This document shows positions 1 through 9,715 of a stretch of 64,000 nt of DNA, piece by piece. Source of the DNA: Euglena gracilis (lineage: Eukaryota; Euglenida; Euglenophyceae; Euglenales); the NCBI GenBank assembly GCA_039621445.1, contig CP154954.1, positions 67,056,714-67,120,713 on the forward strand, in the 5' to 3' direction. Made by a program: the position numbers and the translations under genes. Below the pieces are notes generated by a model. That model was not told the origin of the DNA. It did no database searches and worked only from the letters and a program-made list of their open reading frames with translations. The stretch's first letter is position 1. The number at the start of each line of letters is the position of its first letter.

Positions 1-35
1 TGAGCAAGTACCTCTAGGCATATGATATTGTGGAA

Positions 36-105
36 ATCCGACAATTTCTGGCAAATCCCGACATAGCCCAATAAAGCCCGACAACACCCGACAAATCCCG
101 ACAGG
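36..105. repeat. CCCGACAAAT-type minisatellite
   Basis: Six or so imperfect copies of a short unit close to CCCGACAAAT occur in a row (ATCCGACAAT, AAATCCCGACAT, AAGCCCGACAAC, ACCCGACAAAT, CCCGACAGG). The reverse complement of the same unit, ATTTGTCGGG, recurs at 44071-44112 and 44818-44866, so this is a dispersed motif and not a local accident. Confidence 0.7.
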
Positions 106-1559
106 AGCACCTTCAAACACTGGAGGTGGTTCTTGGGCAGTGGTCCCTGGGCACTTTTCCCATGCCCCCAACCCACCCAATCAAAAACCCTTACATTTTT
201 TCCAGCCCAGCCTTTGGTCAGGCCAAACTCACCCCCCCCGCCCAGGGGGGGGGGGTCCAGCGACCCAATTGATAACCCACCCAAGTGGTCGCACAGGAGT
301 TAAATGAATATATGCACATGAATCGGACTGATATGATGCTTCGATGTAAAAGCAGGTGGGGGGGTCGAACCCCCCCACCGGTCCAGGAGGGAAGGGGTGG
401 GGGGGACAGCCCCCACCGAAACGGTCCAGGTGTCAAATTCTTGGCCCGGGCTGAAGACTTTTGACCCCAAAAGGCCAAAAATGCTATTTTGCGCACTTTT
501 GGGGCAAATCCTTCAAAAATACAAAAAAATTAGTGCCCAAGGCACTGAGGGAAATTTTTGACCTATTATTTGGGGGATCGGTGTGGACCCCCTCCTTGCT
601 GGTGGGGGAGGGGTCCGGACCCCCTCTCTGGCTAGTCCAAGGGGGGGGAGGACACCCCCACCAGAACCCCCATGCACCTTCCTTTTATCAAACCCTGAGC
701 GTGGTGCACAGAGTGGTTGATCTGTGAAAGGGAATTTTTGTCATCACTTCCTTGTCTGGAGTGTCTGGAGTGTGGGACTCATTTGGGACGGCCAGTAGTT
801 AAACGAGGGGGGAGGTCACCTTCTTAAACGAAGCTGATGGGGGTTTCAACAACACTTTTTTGGTGTTTCTTTCTTTCCATTATTTTTAGGGGCAGGGACA
901 GGGTTACGGTGTCGTTTGGAAAGGGATCCGGGTTAGGGTTAGGTCGAAGTTAGGGAGTTTGGCCGAAATCTGGCCTAAATTCGGGCCTAAATTTGGCCTA
1001 TTTTTTTTGCCTAAATTTCAGGCCAAAAAGTTAGAATCCTAACCATTACCCTATTCCCAAACCCTAACCCCAACCCTATTCTTTTCACATAACCCCAAAC
1101 CACGGCCCTATACCAAGAGTCGGCCTTCCGTACTACCCATTTGGCATGGAGGCCTCCGGTGGCGGAAACACAGGCAGATGGGGGGACCAGTCCATCTTCT
1201 TAGACGCGGGGGGGGGGGGTCCAACCCCCCCATTTTACACCTGGGTCCTCCCCCCAGCGGGGCACCAGTTAAAAAGTGCCAAAGAAGTCTGTTTATAAGA
1301 GAAAATGGGTTCAAAACACAGTTTTTTATTTGAAAAGCATAAAAGGAGAAACAAAACTTGCAAAAAAATACAAAACAATCCTTAAAAAAATAAAAAATAA
1401 CAATTGTGTGATCCCCTCCCGCTAAAGAGGCTTGTGTTTGAACATTCAGAATTAAAACTGATGTGTATTTATGGGAAGAGAGCTCCCACGTGGGTTATGC
1501 TGGACTATGAGGTCACTGAATTCATTTCAACCATCCCCACACATCACCGCCACCCATAC
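106..1559. other. non-coding stretch with G/C tracts
   Basis: I see no exon with convincing splice sites or codon bias here. The stretch holds several paired G and C homopolymer runs (for example 229-253, 356-380, 1206-1230) and phrases such as GGTCCAGG repeated near 390 and 430. A telomere-like fold-back at 928-1083 is listed separately. The low end of the first minus-strand exon begins at about 1560; the in-frame stop below it is at 1527. Confidence 0.5.
928..1083. repeat. fold-back with telomere-like arms
   Basis: The left side reads GGGTTAGGGTTAGG and the right side carries CCTAACCATTACCC and AAACCCTAACCCCAACCC. Between them lie repeats of GGCCTAAATTT, themselves partly self-complementary (GGCCTAAATT...GCCTAAATTTCAGGCC). 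The stretch could fold back as a whole. A second element with the same arm composition lies at 3520-3653. Confidence 0.5.
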
Positions 1560-1794
1560 ATCGTCCGTGTAGATGCGGAACCGGTCCTCTGAAGCGTCAA
1601 TGGCAGTGGCTGTCTCCCACGAGAAGGCGAACTCCTCGTTCACGGGGGTGACCAGCGGCACCGCCAGTGCCACCTTCAGCGGCTGGACCTGGACTGCGTC
1701 GCCGAAGCACAACACCTTCTGCTCCCGGTGGGAGAAATAGCCCACCTCGTACGTGCTGACAGGGCCGCCATTATGCCAAACCATGTCGGTTTCT
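1560..1794 (-). CDS. exon of SKICH/Ig-like module gene
   Basis: The minus strand is open and protein-like from about 1794 down to a GTATGG donor at 1554-1559; if the donor is not used, the frame ends at a TGA at 1527. The peptide starts near MVWHNGGPVSTYEVGY, continues through VALAVPLVTPVNEEFAFSW, and ends in EDRFRIYTDD. The run 'FAFSW...DRFRIY' matches the strand pattern of the other modules in this region (FEIEW...DSFLLF at 2787-2949, FEVQVAW...DEVRVY at 8667-8794). Third codon positions are G/C rich. The acceptor is one of two overlapping AGs at 1793-1796. It is probably the most downstream exon of the minus-strand gene seen in this window. Protein location is unknown; family assignment is by pattern only. 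Confidence 0.6.
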
Positions 1795-2059
1795 CTTTGG
1801 TGGGGAAAATTTGCATAATGGATGCGGAGTGACTCAAAGGTGGGGCCCTTTCGCAGCCAATGTTTGTTTAAAAAAAAAACGAAATATAAAACAAAATAAA
1901 ACCGCTGATTGACACCCTGTCCCAAAAAGAAGAAGAAGAAATCAGAGGAAACAGAACGTTTGCGGACCAAATCCGGGGCGTGTCATCCAACCAGCATGCA
2001 TGGAACAGCTGCCACAAAAAACACCTTAAGGACAGCGCCCAAGGGGGAGCCCTGCTCAC

Positions 2060-2200
2060 CAGCCTCCTGCGGGGCCTCGAGGAATATCCTTCCACTGCGA
2101 TGGGCAGCCAGGAGTCCACACGGTGGGGCAAAACAAACGACCCGCAGGTCGTGAGTTCTGCCGCGTTGACCAGTTTTGCACCGGGCGCACCGATGACTTC
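2060..2200 (-). CDS. exon of SKICH/Ig-like module gene
   Basis: A 141-bp exon is flanked by a strong acceptor (GGGGTCTTCCCCAG) and a strong donor (CTG followed by GTGAGC), giving exactly 47 codons in phase 0. The peptide begins EVIGAPGAKLVNAAEL and includes GSFVLPHRVDSWLPIAVEGY, which resembles the second half of the module ('..LRVPDVEGAYHLRYL..') encoded at 5261-5369. A second frame with a 1-base offset is also open across the exon but has poorer codon bias; it would be the one in phase with the exon at 2787-2949 if the two were directly joined, so an unseen exon may lie between them or the other frame may be real. Confidence 0.55.
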
Positions 2201-2786
2201 CTGGGGAAGACCCCCCAGAAGGGCATTTGGATGGATTGGGGGTCATTGGATGAAATTGGGGCCAAGGGTTTGGCTTTAGAACTGGATCAAGGCAACAAAT
2301 CAAACAATCAGAAAACAATCACCAAGGGGATTTCAGTTGGTTTGGGAATCCCTAAAAGGTTGGCCAGTACCAGAACCTTGGCAACATCTCTGAATGACAC
2401 CCGAGGGGGTTGGAGGGGTGCGTCCCACCCGAACAGCTGTTGTGTGTACAGAGTGGACAGACAACGGCTGGGGGCGACAAATTTGCCCAAGACAAAAAAA
2501 AATCATTTCAATTTCTGACCAAGTGGATCAAATTTCCCTCCCATCCGTTGGCACCTGATGGGATATTTTTGACCTAAATGATAAAAAAAATGCCACCCAA
2601 AAGCTACGGAGACCATTAATTTTTGCCCATTTTGGAAAAACAAAACAATTCAAACAGGGTTGAAAAATCACAGACGGAATTAAAAATCGTGGCAATGACA
2701 ACTGGGGTGGAACGTGCGAAGAACGTGCAAAAGATACGTCACACATCCTATCGCATCCACTTATTCACATTCCACATCAAACAGAC

Positions 2787-2949
2787 CTGTAGTTTGGGAC
2801 GAGGAGTGTATTGCAGGGTTGGTCGCCGGGCTTCACTGTCTCTGGCTTGCCGTAGCTGAACAGGAGGAAGCTGTCCAGGCAATCCATCCAATAACCTCCA
2901 TTAGCGAAGTCCCACTCGATCTCGAACCGAGTTCCAGCAAGCACGACAT
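2787..2949 (-). CDS. exon of SKICH/Ig-like module gene
   Basis: This 163-bp exon has textbook borders: acceptor TGTCCTCCGTTGCAG and donor CTACAG followed by GTCTGT. After two bases the frame reads VVLAGTRFEIEWDF, then CLDSFLLFSYGKPE and CNTLLVPNYR. The order 'FEIEW ... D-SFLLF-YG' is the central strand pair of a SKICH-type beta-sandwich (F-x-v-x-W ... D-W-I-g-l-F in family members). It is one of the best supported exons in the window because splice sites, phase, codon use and module similarity all agree. Confidence 0.7.
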
Positions 2950-3077
2950 CTGCAACGGAGGACACTGAGGCAAGGCCACTCTGGGAGGGGCTGTCGGACG
3001 GTTGCCTGTCATTACGTTGCTGGCATCCGGTGCGCCATCCAATCCGACCGAGTCCCCGAGCACACCACACATCGGAC

Positions 3078-3268
3078 CTGTCAACACCCGGATCACGCCT
3101 TCGATGACCGGCACCACAGGAACGGGGATGGCTGGGTCCTGGGCACTTCTGGACGAGTGGGGAGGGGTTTGTCTCCAACGCTGGTCAGCGGGAACCGCAG
3201 CAGTGAGGGGGTTAACACGATGAGGAACGCCCCGGATGGGTCCCGTGCCACGTGGAACGGAGGGCTAG
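3078..3268 (-). CDS. candidate exon pair, minus strand
   Basis: A clear acceptor (GAGTGTCTTGCAG) sits just above 3268, and the frame after it reads SPPFHVARDPSGAFLIVLTP and then LLRFPLTSVGD, a beta-like run. A second frame lower down reads DPAIPVPVVPVIEGVIRVLT between an acceptor at 3149-3150 (CTCGTCCAG) and a donor at 3073-3077 (ACAG then GTCCGA). Either one or both stretches may be exonic. The 3268 border is in phase with the donor of the 52-bp exon at 4614-4665. The donor for the upper stretch is not obvious. Confidence 0.4.
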
Positions 3269-3519
3269 CTGCAAGACACTCTGGCAGGCATCGGCAGGGC
3301 CACACACAGACTCCAGTTCTGCCCGGGAGTGTAGGGTTGAGAGAGAAGTCAGGCTCCGTGGAAGACAAAAATGGCAACAACAGGTGCAGATCAAAAGTGG
3401 TTTAAGAAATAAAAATGGCGGTACACAAACATATGCACATACATGTGTATGGCAGCCATTGTTCATCCTCCCCCCCCCCCGGGCATGACCAACCCAGGGG
3501 GGGTCGACGAAAAAAATTG

Positions 3520-3653
3520 GGTTATTGATGGAATGGGGTTACGGTTGGGAGTTGGGACGACTTTAGTCCTAACTTATGGATTAACGTTGGGTGTACAAGT
3601 CGAGCCTACAATTAGGCCGAACTCCAAACCCTAACCCTACTCCATCAGTAACC
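3520..3653. repeat. inverted repeat, telomere-like arms
   Basis: A 34-base arm at 3520-3553 (starting GGTTATTGATGGAATGGGG) is matched in reverse complement by 3620-3653 (ending CTCCATCAGTAACC) with about six mismatches, around a 66-base loop. The right arm contains AAACCCTAACCCTA. The element resembles a small fold-back of the same kind as 928-1083. Confidence 0.65.
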
Positions 3654-3693
3654 AGGGATTCCCACAGTTTCGTGCTGAAGCCCCATGCCGCCA

Positions 3694-3745
3694 TTCGTGA
3701 TTTTTCGTGCTTTTTCGTGATTTTTCGCGGCACGAAAAAATCGCC
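3694..3745. repeat. TTTTTCGTGA minisatellite, copy 1
   Basis: Units of TTTTTCGTGA/TTTTTCGTGC repeat three to four times and end in CGCGGCACGAAAAAATCG, which is complementary to the unit itself (CACGAAAAA against TTTTTCGTG), so the cluster can close as a hairpin. A second cluster with the same ending (CGTGGCACGAAA) is at 5018-5120. Confidence 0.65.
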
Positions 3746-3988
3746 CGGTTCCAAGGATTCTGCTGTAAAAGACTTAGAAGATTTTCGGGTTGTTAAACCG
3801 AGAAAGATTGAACTGACTTACAATCGTGATCAAACCCAAAACTGACTCTCAACAATGGTGAACAAGGCTTGGTTCAATCCAATTTGGGTGCTGGAGAAAT
3901 GGGGAAACCAGAAATGCAATGCAACGCTCAAGGTGAGAAGATGCGAAGCGCTGTGCTTTGAGTCTATTGTGATGCAAAGCGATGCTCC

Positions 3989-4710
3989 GCATCTCCATTG
4001 CAGAAGAGAAAAGATTGCTGCAGAGCCGAGAAAAAAAAAAAAGTCACTGTCCCCTTGGAGGGGGGTTAGCCACTCCCAGGCCTCTGGCGTTCAGTCAAAA
4101 AAATCTCGGGGGTCAATCACTAAAAGAAACCAAAATCAAAAATTGACTGGACAAAAAAAACCTGTTACACAGGCAGGTTCAAATTGTTGAACAAATGCAC
4201 AAAATCAAAAACGTGGTGCAAATTACCAATGAAGACTAAAAATCACACAATTGGTATCACAAAAAAAATCACACAAAGTCGGGGGTTTTCTTGTCGCTGC
4301 CCATCTCCATTGCAGAACATTACAGCCGCGCTTGCTGCAGAGCCGCAGAGAAAAGAAATTCAGCCAGTCACTTGTCCCCTTGGAGGGGGGTTAGCCACGC
4401 CCAGGCCAAAATTTTCCTTCTGGCGCCTTCGGCACCAGTCAAATTCCCTTCAGGGCCTCCGTCAATCACTCCCTGGGGGTCGGCAACCCTTAAAAAGAAC
4501 CACACTGTCAGCTGATCGATACAAAGCAGTCCCTTTGTGGACAGCACCCGACACCTGTTTCAGGCAGGTTCAAATGTTGAACAAATGCACAAAATCAACC
4601 GTGGTGTACTTACCAATGAGTCCCCGACTGGAAGGGTGATCCACCTTGTTAATGGGTATCCGAGCCTGCAAAAATCCAGCCACAAAATTGTCGGGGGTTT
4701 TTTCTTGCTC
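3989..4710. repeat. diverged tandem duplication (~320 and ~410 bp)
   Basis: Copy 1 (about 3989-4300) and copy 2 (about 4301-4710) share, in order: CATCTCCATTGCAGAA, GCTGCAGAGCCG, GTCCCCTTGGAGGGGGGTTA followed by GCCAC-CCCAGGCC, GGGGGTC, CAGGCAGGTTCAAAT, TTGAACAAATGCACAAAATC, ACCAATGA and GTCGGGGGTTTT. Copy 2 carries the 52-bp exon at 4614-4665 with a perfect GTAAGT donor on the minus strand. In copy 1 the matching site reads GTAATT and the exon body is gone, so copy 1 is a decayed duplicate. Confidence 0.7.
4614..4665 (-). CDS. 52-bp micro-exon
   Basis: On the minus strand GGCTGGATTTTTGCAG precedes, and the consensus donor GTAAGTACACC follows, a 52-base segment. Read in the phase set by the exon at 5261-5369 it gives ARIPINKVDHPSSRGLI plus one base. 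Another frame reads YPLTRWITLPVGDSL, which also looks protein-like, so the phase is not certain. Both splice sites are among the best in the window. It would lie between the SKICH-like module encoded upstream and the next module downstream. Confidence 0.55.
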
Positions 4711-5017
4711 GCTTGCCCCATCCAACATGGACATGATGATTCCACATAATTCACCGGTTTATGGCACGCAATACACCACATTTCAGTTCCACGCACTGCA
4801 AATTCTCCAGGGTATTGACTTGTCCTCTTGAGGAGTCATTTTGCCCCCCACGTTTCCACGTCCTTCGCTGTTTTCCTTGACTTGCAGGAGCATTCACCAC
4901 TTGCAGAGTACCATCATTGTCAGAAGATGGCATGTCCACAAGAAATAAGAAGAGCAAAAATTTCACTTTTGTATGTGACACAGCAAAATAAATTTTCCTA
5001 CGAGTTTCGAAAAATTC

Positions 5018-5120
5018 GATTCGTGATTTTTCGTGATTTTCGCGATTTTTCGTGATTTCCAGGGATGGTCAATTTTCGTGCTCATTCGTGATTTTTCGTG
5101 ATTTTTCGTGGCACGAAACT
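5018..5120. repeat. TTTTTCGTGA minisatellite, copy 2
   Basis: About eight imperfect TTTTTCGTGA units, including TTTTCGCGA variants, end in CGTGGCACGAAAC. Unit and terminal hairpin match the cluster at 3694-3745. It lies in an intron of the minus-strand gene, between the exons at 5261-5369 and 4614-4665. Confidence 0.7.
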
Positions 5121-5260
5121 GAGGTAATACCCGCAGTAAGGCAAAAACATTGACCCCCCTGGATTGGTTATACGCCCCTCCGGGGGGGCATAAAAACATA
5201 AAAACAATGGCTGCCATGGATGCATGCCCAGACCACTGAATACAGCCCTGGACCACGCAC

Positions 5261-5369
5261 TGGCTTGCGCAGGTAGCGGAGGTGGTATGCGCCTTCCACG
5301 TCCGGCACCCGGAGTGTGCGAGCCTCGGTGTTGAGAACCAGAGCTGCCGATGCGATGTAGTGTTCGTTC
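5261..5369 (-). CDS. exon: second half of SKICH-like module
   Basis: A 109-bp exon runs from acceptor GTGTGGCCTTGCAG to donor AAGCCA/GTGCGT. It supplies one base that completes the codon left open by 5823-5968, then 36 codons starting NEHYIASAALVL and ending VEGAYHLRYLRKP. In SKICH proteins the second half runs '...Y-x-x-F-x-W-V ... v-x-f-x-a-x-x-L-P ... Y-Y-x-F-c-Y'; here HYIASAAL, LRVPDVEG and AYHLRYLRK occupy those places. The phase match with its neighbours is strong support for both. Confidence 0.72.
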
Positions 5370-5822
5370 CTGCAAGGCCACACACAGATAACAAAATGCA
5401 GAAGACGAGAGGGAAGCATTGGTGGGGGATTCAAATTTGGGGGTGTATGGAAATTAAACAGGGGTTAGCAGACTCTCTCAAAAACCAGGGACCTGCCCTT
5501 GTTTGCAGTTAGCAGGTCAGACTCTGATTGTTGCAAAAACACATCTTATTGACTAGGCCAACCATCCTTTTGAAATGCAACGCCAAAAGATGGACTGAGT
5601 GTTATTCAAATTCTCAGATGTCTGAACAACACCAAAATACCACGATGAAAAAGCACATGGTGTGCATCCAATACACGCTGCCCACACTGCTAGGAAGATC
5701 CCATCACATAGTTCTTCGTAGTAGTAATCGAGTGCGATGGAGGTCATGAAATGAAATCCCACCCAATACAGGAAGCCAGAGGAAGCTTCGTTGGGGAATA
5801 CACGAAAGAGGAAGCTGGCCAC

Positions 5823-5968
5823 CTGCCGTTCAGGCCGTCATTGTCGCCGCTGCCCTCCCGAAACATTGCGAGGTAGCCTCCCGCCACCCCCTCGGGGAGC
5901 CGGAAATCCAGTCGGCCGTAGGGTTCCACCTGTTGCTGGGAGACTTCGATGGCCAGGACGTCGCCACC
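5823..5968 (-). CDS. exon: first half of SKICH-like module
   Basis: This 146-bp exon has acceptor TGCTGTGCCACCGAAG and donor GGCAG/GTGGCC. It encodes GGDVLAIEVSQQQVEP, then YGRLDFRLPEGV, GGYLAMFREGSGDND and GLNG plus two bases. 'RLDFRLP ... GYLAMFREGS' corresponds to the SKICH core 'v-x-C-x-Y ... k-D-W-I-G-I-F-R-v-G'. Its last two bases plus the first base of 5261-5369 form an Arg codon, so the two exons together make one complete module of about 85 residues. SKICH domains occur in proteins such as NDP52/CALCOCO2, TAX1BP1 and some inositol 5-phosphatases; a function for this protist protein cannot be inferred. Confidence 0.75.
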
Positions 5969-6458
5969 CTTCGGTGGCACAGCAGGCACGGTGGCAAAAA
6001 ATAACTCCCCACCACAAATAAAACCCCTGGGGTTAGTAAGATCTGGTTTGTTTTCGGGCGAAGGAAAACTTTGACGGAAATGGCATTCTCCTGATGGTCG
6101 GGGAAAAAAAATAAATTGCCAAAAATCAGTCTGCCCGTTTTGTGAGTTTTTGGTGGCCAAAACCTTCCCACGGCGCACTCGTTTTTCGTACTGAGGGGGA
6201 GTTGGTATCCATCCTTTTATTTTTAGAACCCGCATGCATTTAATTGCCCCCCCTTCAATGCACTTTGGCTTCTGTCTGGTTTAAGGCCTGGTGCTGCATT
6301 CCGCTTATGCCCCCCCCCCGGGGGCAGAAGCGGAATTTAATTGCCCCCCGGGTACACGTGCCTACACTCTCAGCCCCCCCCAACCCTGGGGTTGGAGTCA
6401 CATGGGGGCTAAAAGAATCCATGAAATACACATTTTTCAGTCATAGAATTGTTTGGAC

Positions 6459-6582
6459 CGTGCCGTCCGTGCTTGCCCGGCCCTCCACAGTGAAGGGGAT
6501 GGTGCTCATCCGGCACTTCGCCGCGAAGTCGTAGACGCAAACGACGTACTCCCCCGGGTGGGCCGGCACGGGCAGGGCTGGG
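6459..6582 (-). CDS. exon: end of a SKICH-like module
   Basis: After an AG at 6583-6584 the minus strand reads PALPVPAHPGEYVVCVYD, then FAAKCRMSTIPFTVEG and RASTDGT. 'GEYVVCVYD...MSTIPFTVE' parallels the closing strands of SKICH domains ('YYQFCYVDE...GASIPFQF' in human NDP52). A donor at ACG/GTCCAA would leave phase 0, which fits the phase-0 start of 5823-5968. If the donor is not used, the frame reaches a TGA at 6441. Third positions are almost all G or C. Confidence 0.65.
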
Positions 6583-6584
6583 CT

Positions 6585-8666
6585 GCTGCCAGTCTTCGTT
6601 TCAAGACTCCGGGAGGGTCCCCCCACCGCCCCGGCCCAGTCCCAAAAATCGGGCTGTCTTAGGGCGTTTCTCAAAAATCCTCCGGCCCGGGAAAACTCAG
6701 GGGGGGGGCAGACCCACCCACCCAGCCTCCTTTCCCCCCCCAGGGGGTCCCTGAGGTAAAGAGAGGCCCGCCTGACGCCGGGGGGGGGGGGGGGCGACGG
6801 CAGTGTCCCAGAATGTGATGTTCGCTCCAAACAAAATCCTGTCAATGGAAAATACAGTGCGTGCAAACCGTCCCTCGCGGGACGTTAGAATGCCATATGG
6901 TCTCCCAAAAAAGCTCAAGACGGTCCGATTTAACCCATTCACAGCAATGCCAACAGAGGGTTGGCCGCAGTGCCAGTGGCGGCAGCCCGGACAGAGGGCA
7001 CGTGCCAGTCCTCATACTGGCGGGTACCATCACCCCCTCGGCATCCAGGTCCACCCTACCTGCCAGGGGAGCAGGAACTGGGACACCTCCCACCCCAAGG
7101 AAACTGTCGTCTGCCCAGCAGGCATACCCAACCCCGGGGCACAGCATCCCAAAGGGGGAAAACTGCAGGCCAATGGCAGATTTTCAAGCTCTAGAAGCTG
7201 TAATGTCACATACGCTGCTTTGCTTGCCTCCTCGCTTATTGTCCCATCATCCTATCATCCTGTTGGAATGGGGCATGAGAATGTCAGCATGTCCACTGAC
7301 CCTCTCCCACCAAATATCGAACCTCAGAAGCAACAGAAGAGGTTTAAAAAATTCATTCAAACGTCATTTGATCATCCCAAAAAACTTGGTATCCACCAGC
7401 AAAAAAAAAACACTCAGAACATGACTGTGATATAGATACCCAAACTTTCAGACCACTCCCAGCAGCATTCAACAGCTGCGAGCGGCCTCAACACCCCCCT
7501 CTGACACGCGACGTTCAAATTCATCCTTTGATTCTTCAGCTCCATTCTTTGGACGTTTCATGCAATCTGACCAACCACTGTGATTTCCTGGCCAAAAGAA
7601 ACAGGACCCTTATCTTCTCAATTAAAAATGGATTCGACACAATTCGACACAATGGGCAACTTCTGAAGACACAGGGTCCAAACAAAAGCTATCTTGTCTT
7701 TTGGCAAAATCACATGAACCAGCCCAAACAATGACTGCAAAGGTGCCAAAACGCTGCTGTGGCCATTGAGGCAGTGCAAAAGCCACCCGGGGAGGACCAG
7801 TCGGCTGGACATCCCTTTCTCATGCGGTCGGAAAAGCAGCCGGCACGCGGGACACACCCGTCAGTCCATCCGCCAGCATCTGGTGGGCCACCACCACCCC
7901 GCCGGGGGAAGGGCACCCTGCCGAATGCTGAAGAGCAGAAACCGCTTTTGCTGGAACGAATGGCGGCACAATGCATTTCCAGCGCGGAGGCCAGGGCGGT
8001 CACGCACCACAGGGGGCGGGGACACCTCATATACGGAGACCCACATCCACATCCAAACCACGACCCCACCCGCCCTCCCACCCATCCACCCACCCACCCA
8101 GTTTCTGAGGTTCACCAACCACAAAATACGTACTTGATGGGTGGATGTTTTGGCTATGGGTGAGGGTTGGGATCACAGATTTACTTTGTGACCCCCCCTG
8201 AAGGAGAGCACTTTTCCCTGGCCAAAACCCAACCATCCGTTTTTTGTCAGTCCACCCGCCCGCTCACCAGGCCCAAATGGACCAAAATGTACCAAAACTG
8301 TTCAAATCTTTCCATTGAACCCGTCCTCTGGACGGGTTGGGCACACCTGTGGCGCACCCCACCCCCAGGCTGACAGGGGTTCAGCAGTCCAAGCCCAACA
8401 ACTCACCCCCCAAAACCCACCCACCTGGGGGGTTGGGGTCGCGCAGGGGTCAAATGCATGGTCACGGTGCTTAAACAGTGTCCCTTTCCAGCATTCCTTG
8501 TCAAAGCAAATGTAATAATGAATGACCCATGCCAGGACAGACCTTTCCAGCACAGTGTTCCCCTATCAATCAAAGATGAAAATCAGACAATCTCAAGGTA
8601 AACAAAATATTAAGCCAAATAAAATTGAAATTGAAGAGCCCAGGAGGATAAGATGTACAAGCACGG
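6585..8666. other. intron/intergenic DNA, possible short exons
   Basis: Mostly G-run and A/T-rich sequence without a convincing exon chain. A 51-bp minus-strand segment near 7060-7110 lies between an AG (GCTGGGCAG) and a GTAGGG donor and can read DSFLGVGGVPVPAPLA, which is suggestive but too short to call. A further candidate at 7917-8030 is listed separately. The remainder (7120-7900, 8040-8660) shows nothing I can support. Confidence 0.4.
7917..8030 (-). CDS. candidate exon, minus strand
   Basis: The minus strand reads VSVYEVSPPPVVRDRPGLR, then ALCRHSFQQKRFLLFSIRQ, before a possible GTGCCC donor. 'KRFLLFSIRQG' resembles 'DSFLLFSYGKP' of the exon at 2787-2949. The plus strand is also open here with an equally plausible frame, and no good acceptor is visible, so this is a weak call. 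Confidence 0.3.
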
Positions 8667-8794
8667 TCATGCAGCAACCTCCGGGGTGACCTCTTTGGAG
8701 CCGTAGACACGAACCTCATCGGTCTCCTTGGGCGTCCAGTCTGTATGCACCGCATCGCACTCCCAGGCGACCTGGACCTCGAAGCCACCGCAGC
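8667..8794 (-). CDS. exon of SKICH/Ig-like module gene, possibly last exon
   Basis: A long pyrimidine-rich acceptor (CGATTTCTCTGGCCCAG) opens a frame reading CGGFEVQVAWECDAVHTDW, then TPKETDEVRVYGSKE and VTPEVAA followed by TGA. 'FEVQVAWE...DEVRVYGS' is the same central strand pair seen in the other modules. The stop lies only a few codons past two potential donors (GAG/GTCACC and GAG/GTTGCT), so the exon may be internal to the same gene as the exons at 6.6-1.5 kb, or may be the 3' end of a separate gene. No AATAAA follows closely. Confidence 0.6.
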
Positions 8795-9172
8795 CTGGGC
8801 CAGAGAAATCGGACATGTCGCCCGCCCTTTCCACACAAAAAAAAAATTAACATTCACCCCCCTCCGGGGACTCCCCATGAAAACCGGATGCCGCGAAGGC
8901 CCCCCAACCCCTTTCTGTGCTGGGCAAAATGGCATGCATTGGCAAGGAATCATCAATTTTTTAAAGCATCTGGTGTCGCAACTGAGGAAGACAAGCTCAA
9001 GTGGTGAGCCTGCCCAATGCGATATTATACTCCCTCCCCACTTTGACACAGGGGGTTTGCCAAAACTTCGGTCGGCACACTGTGTGTCGAACACCCAAAT
9101 AGTACATTTATCAAACCAGATGGCACCCAAAGCACACAACGCACTGTCTGCCACAGGTTGAATGTGTGTTAC

Positions 9173-9350
9173 CGTCGCTCTCTTCCAAGTTGTCACCGAC
9201 GAACCCGTGCGGTCGCCGGCGAAGGCGACAGGCTTGCACCGGGTCCTGCCTATGGGAATGCTCCCGGGGTGGGGGCCTGGGCAGCGGTGGGCAACGTGCC
9301 GGGCGAGGTCCACGCGTCGGGGCCGCACGCTGAGCTCCATCCGCCGGGCC
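9173..9350 (-). CDS. candidate exon, minus strand
   Basis: From an AG at 9351-9352 to a GTAACA donor at 9167-9172 the minus strand is open with high third-position G+C: ARRMELSVRPRRVDLARHV, then HRCPGPHPGSIPIG, PVAFAGDRTGSSVTTWKRAT. The frame starting at the internal ATG could also mark a gene start. A plus-strand frame has comparable codon bias, and the end phase (0) does not fit the next exon unless an alternative donor such as GTTCGT upstream is used. Confidence 0.4.
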
Positions 9351-9586
9351 CTCACATGTGCGGAGGGGGGGGGCAGCCTGAGGGTAGGGTCGGGGCGAGC
9401 GGGGCCGGAGAGAGCGTATGGGGGTGTGCCAGGGCTGTACGGGAAGGCCTGGTGGGGGGGGGGGGGGGCGACCACCCCCAACCCGGAAGGTGGGGACGTC
9501 GACCACCCCCACCCACCACAGCATTTTCACAGATTTTTTAACAAATTTTCCCGGCGCCTTTCGGGCCAGAAAAAAAAATTTGGGGT

Positions 9587-9715
9587 CGAAAATTGGTGCT
9601 CCTGGAAAAACGGGAGGAGGTGGTGAGGGAGGGGCAACCCCCACCCACCATGAAGGGGGTGGCGGGGGGTGGTCAACCCCACCCCACCCACCACCCTGGC
9701 TGTCTGGCCGATCTT
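9587..9715. repeat. dispersed repeat family, copy 1
   Basis: This segment shares ordered blocks with 21283-21421 and 46845-46925: TCGAAAATTGGTGCTCC, GGAAAAACGGGAGGAGGTGGT, a G-run then C-run (GGGGTCGACCCCCCACC type), and the tail ACCACCCTGGCTGTCTGGCCGAT. The tail motif, G/C-run spacing and order are conserved, so this is an interspersed element, probably non-autonomous. Confidence 0.65.
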
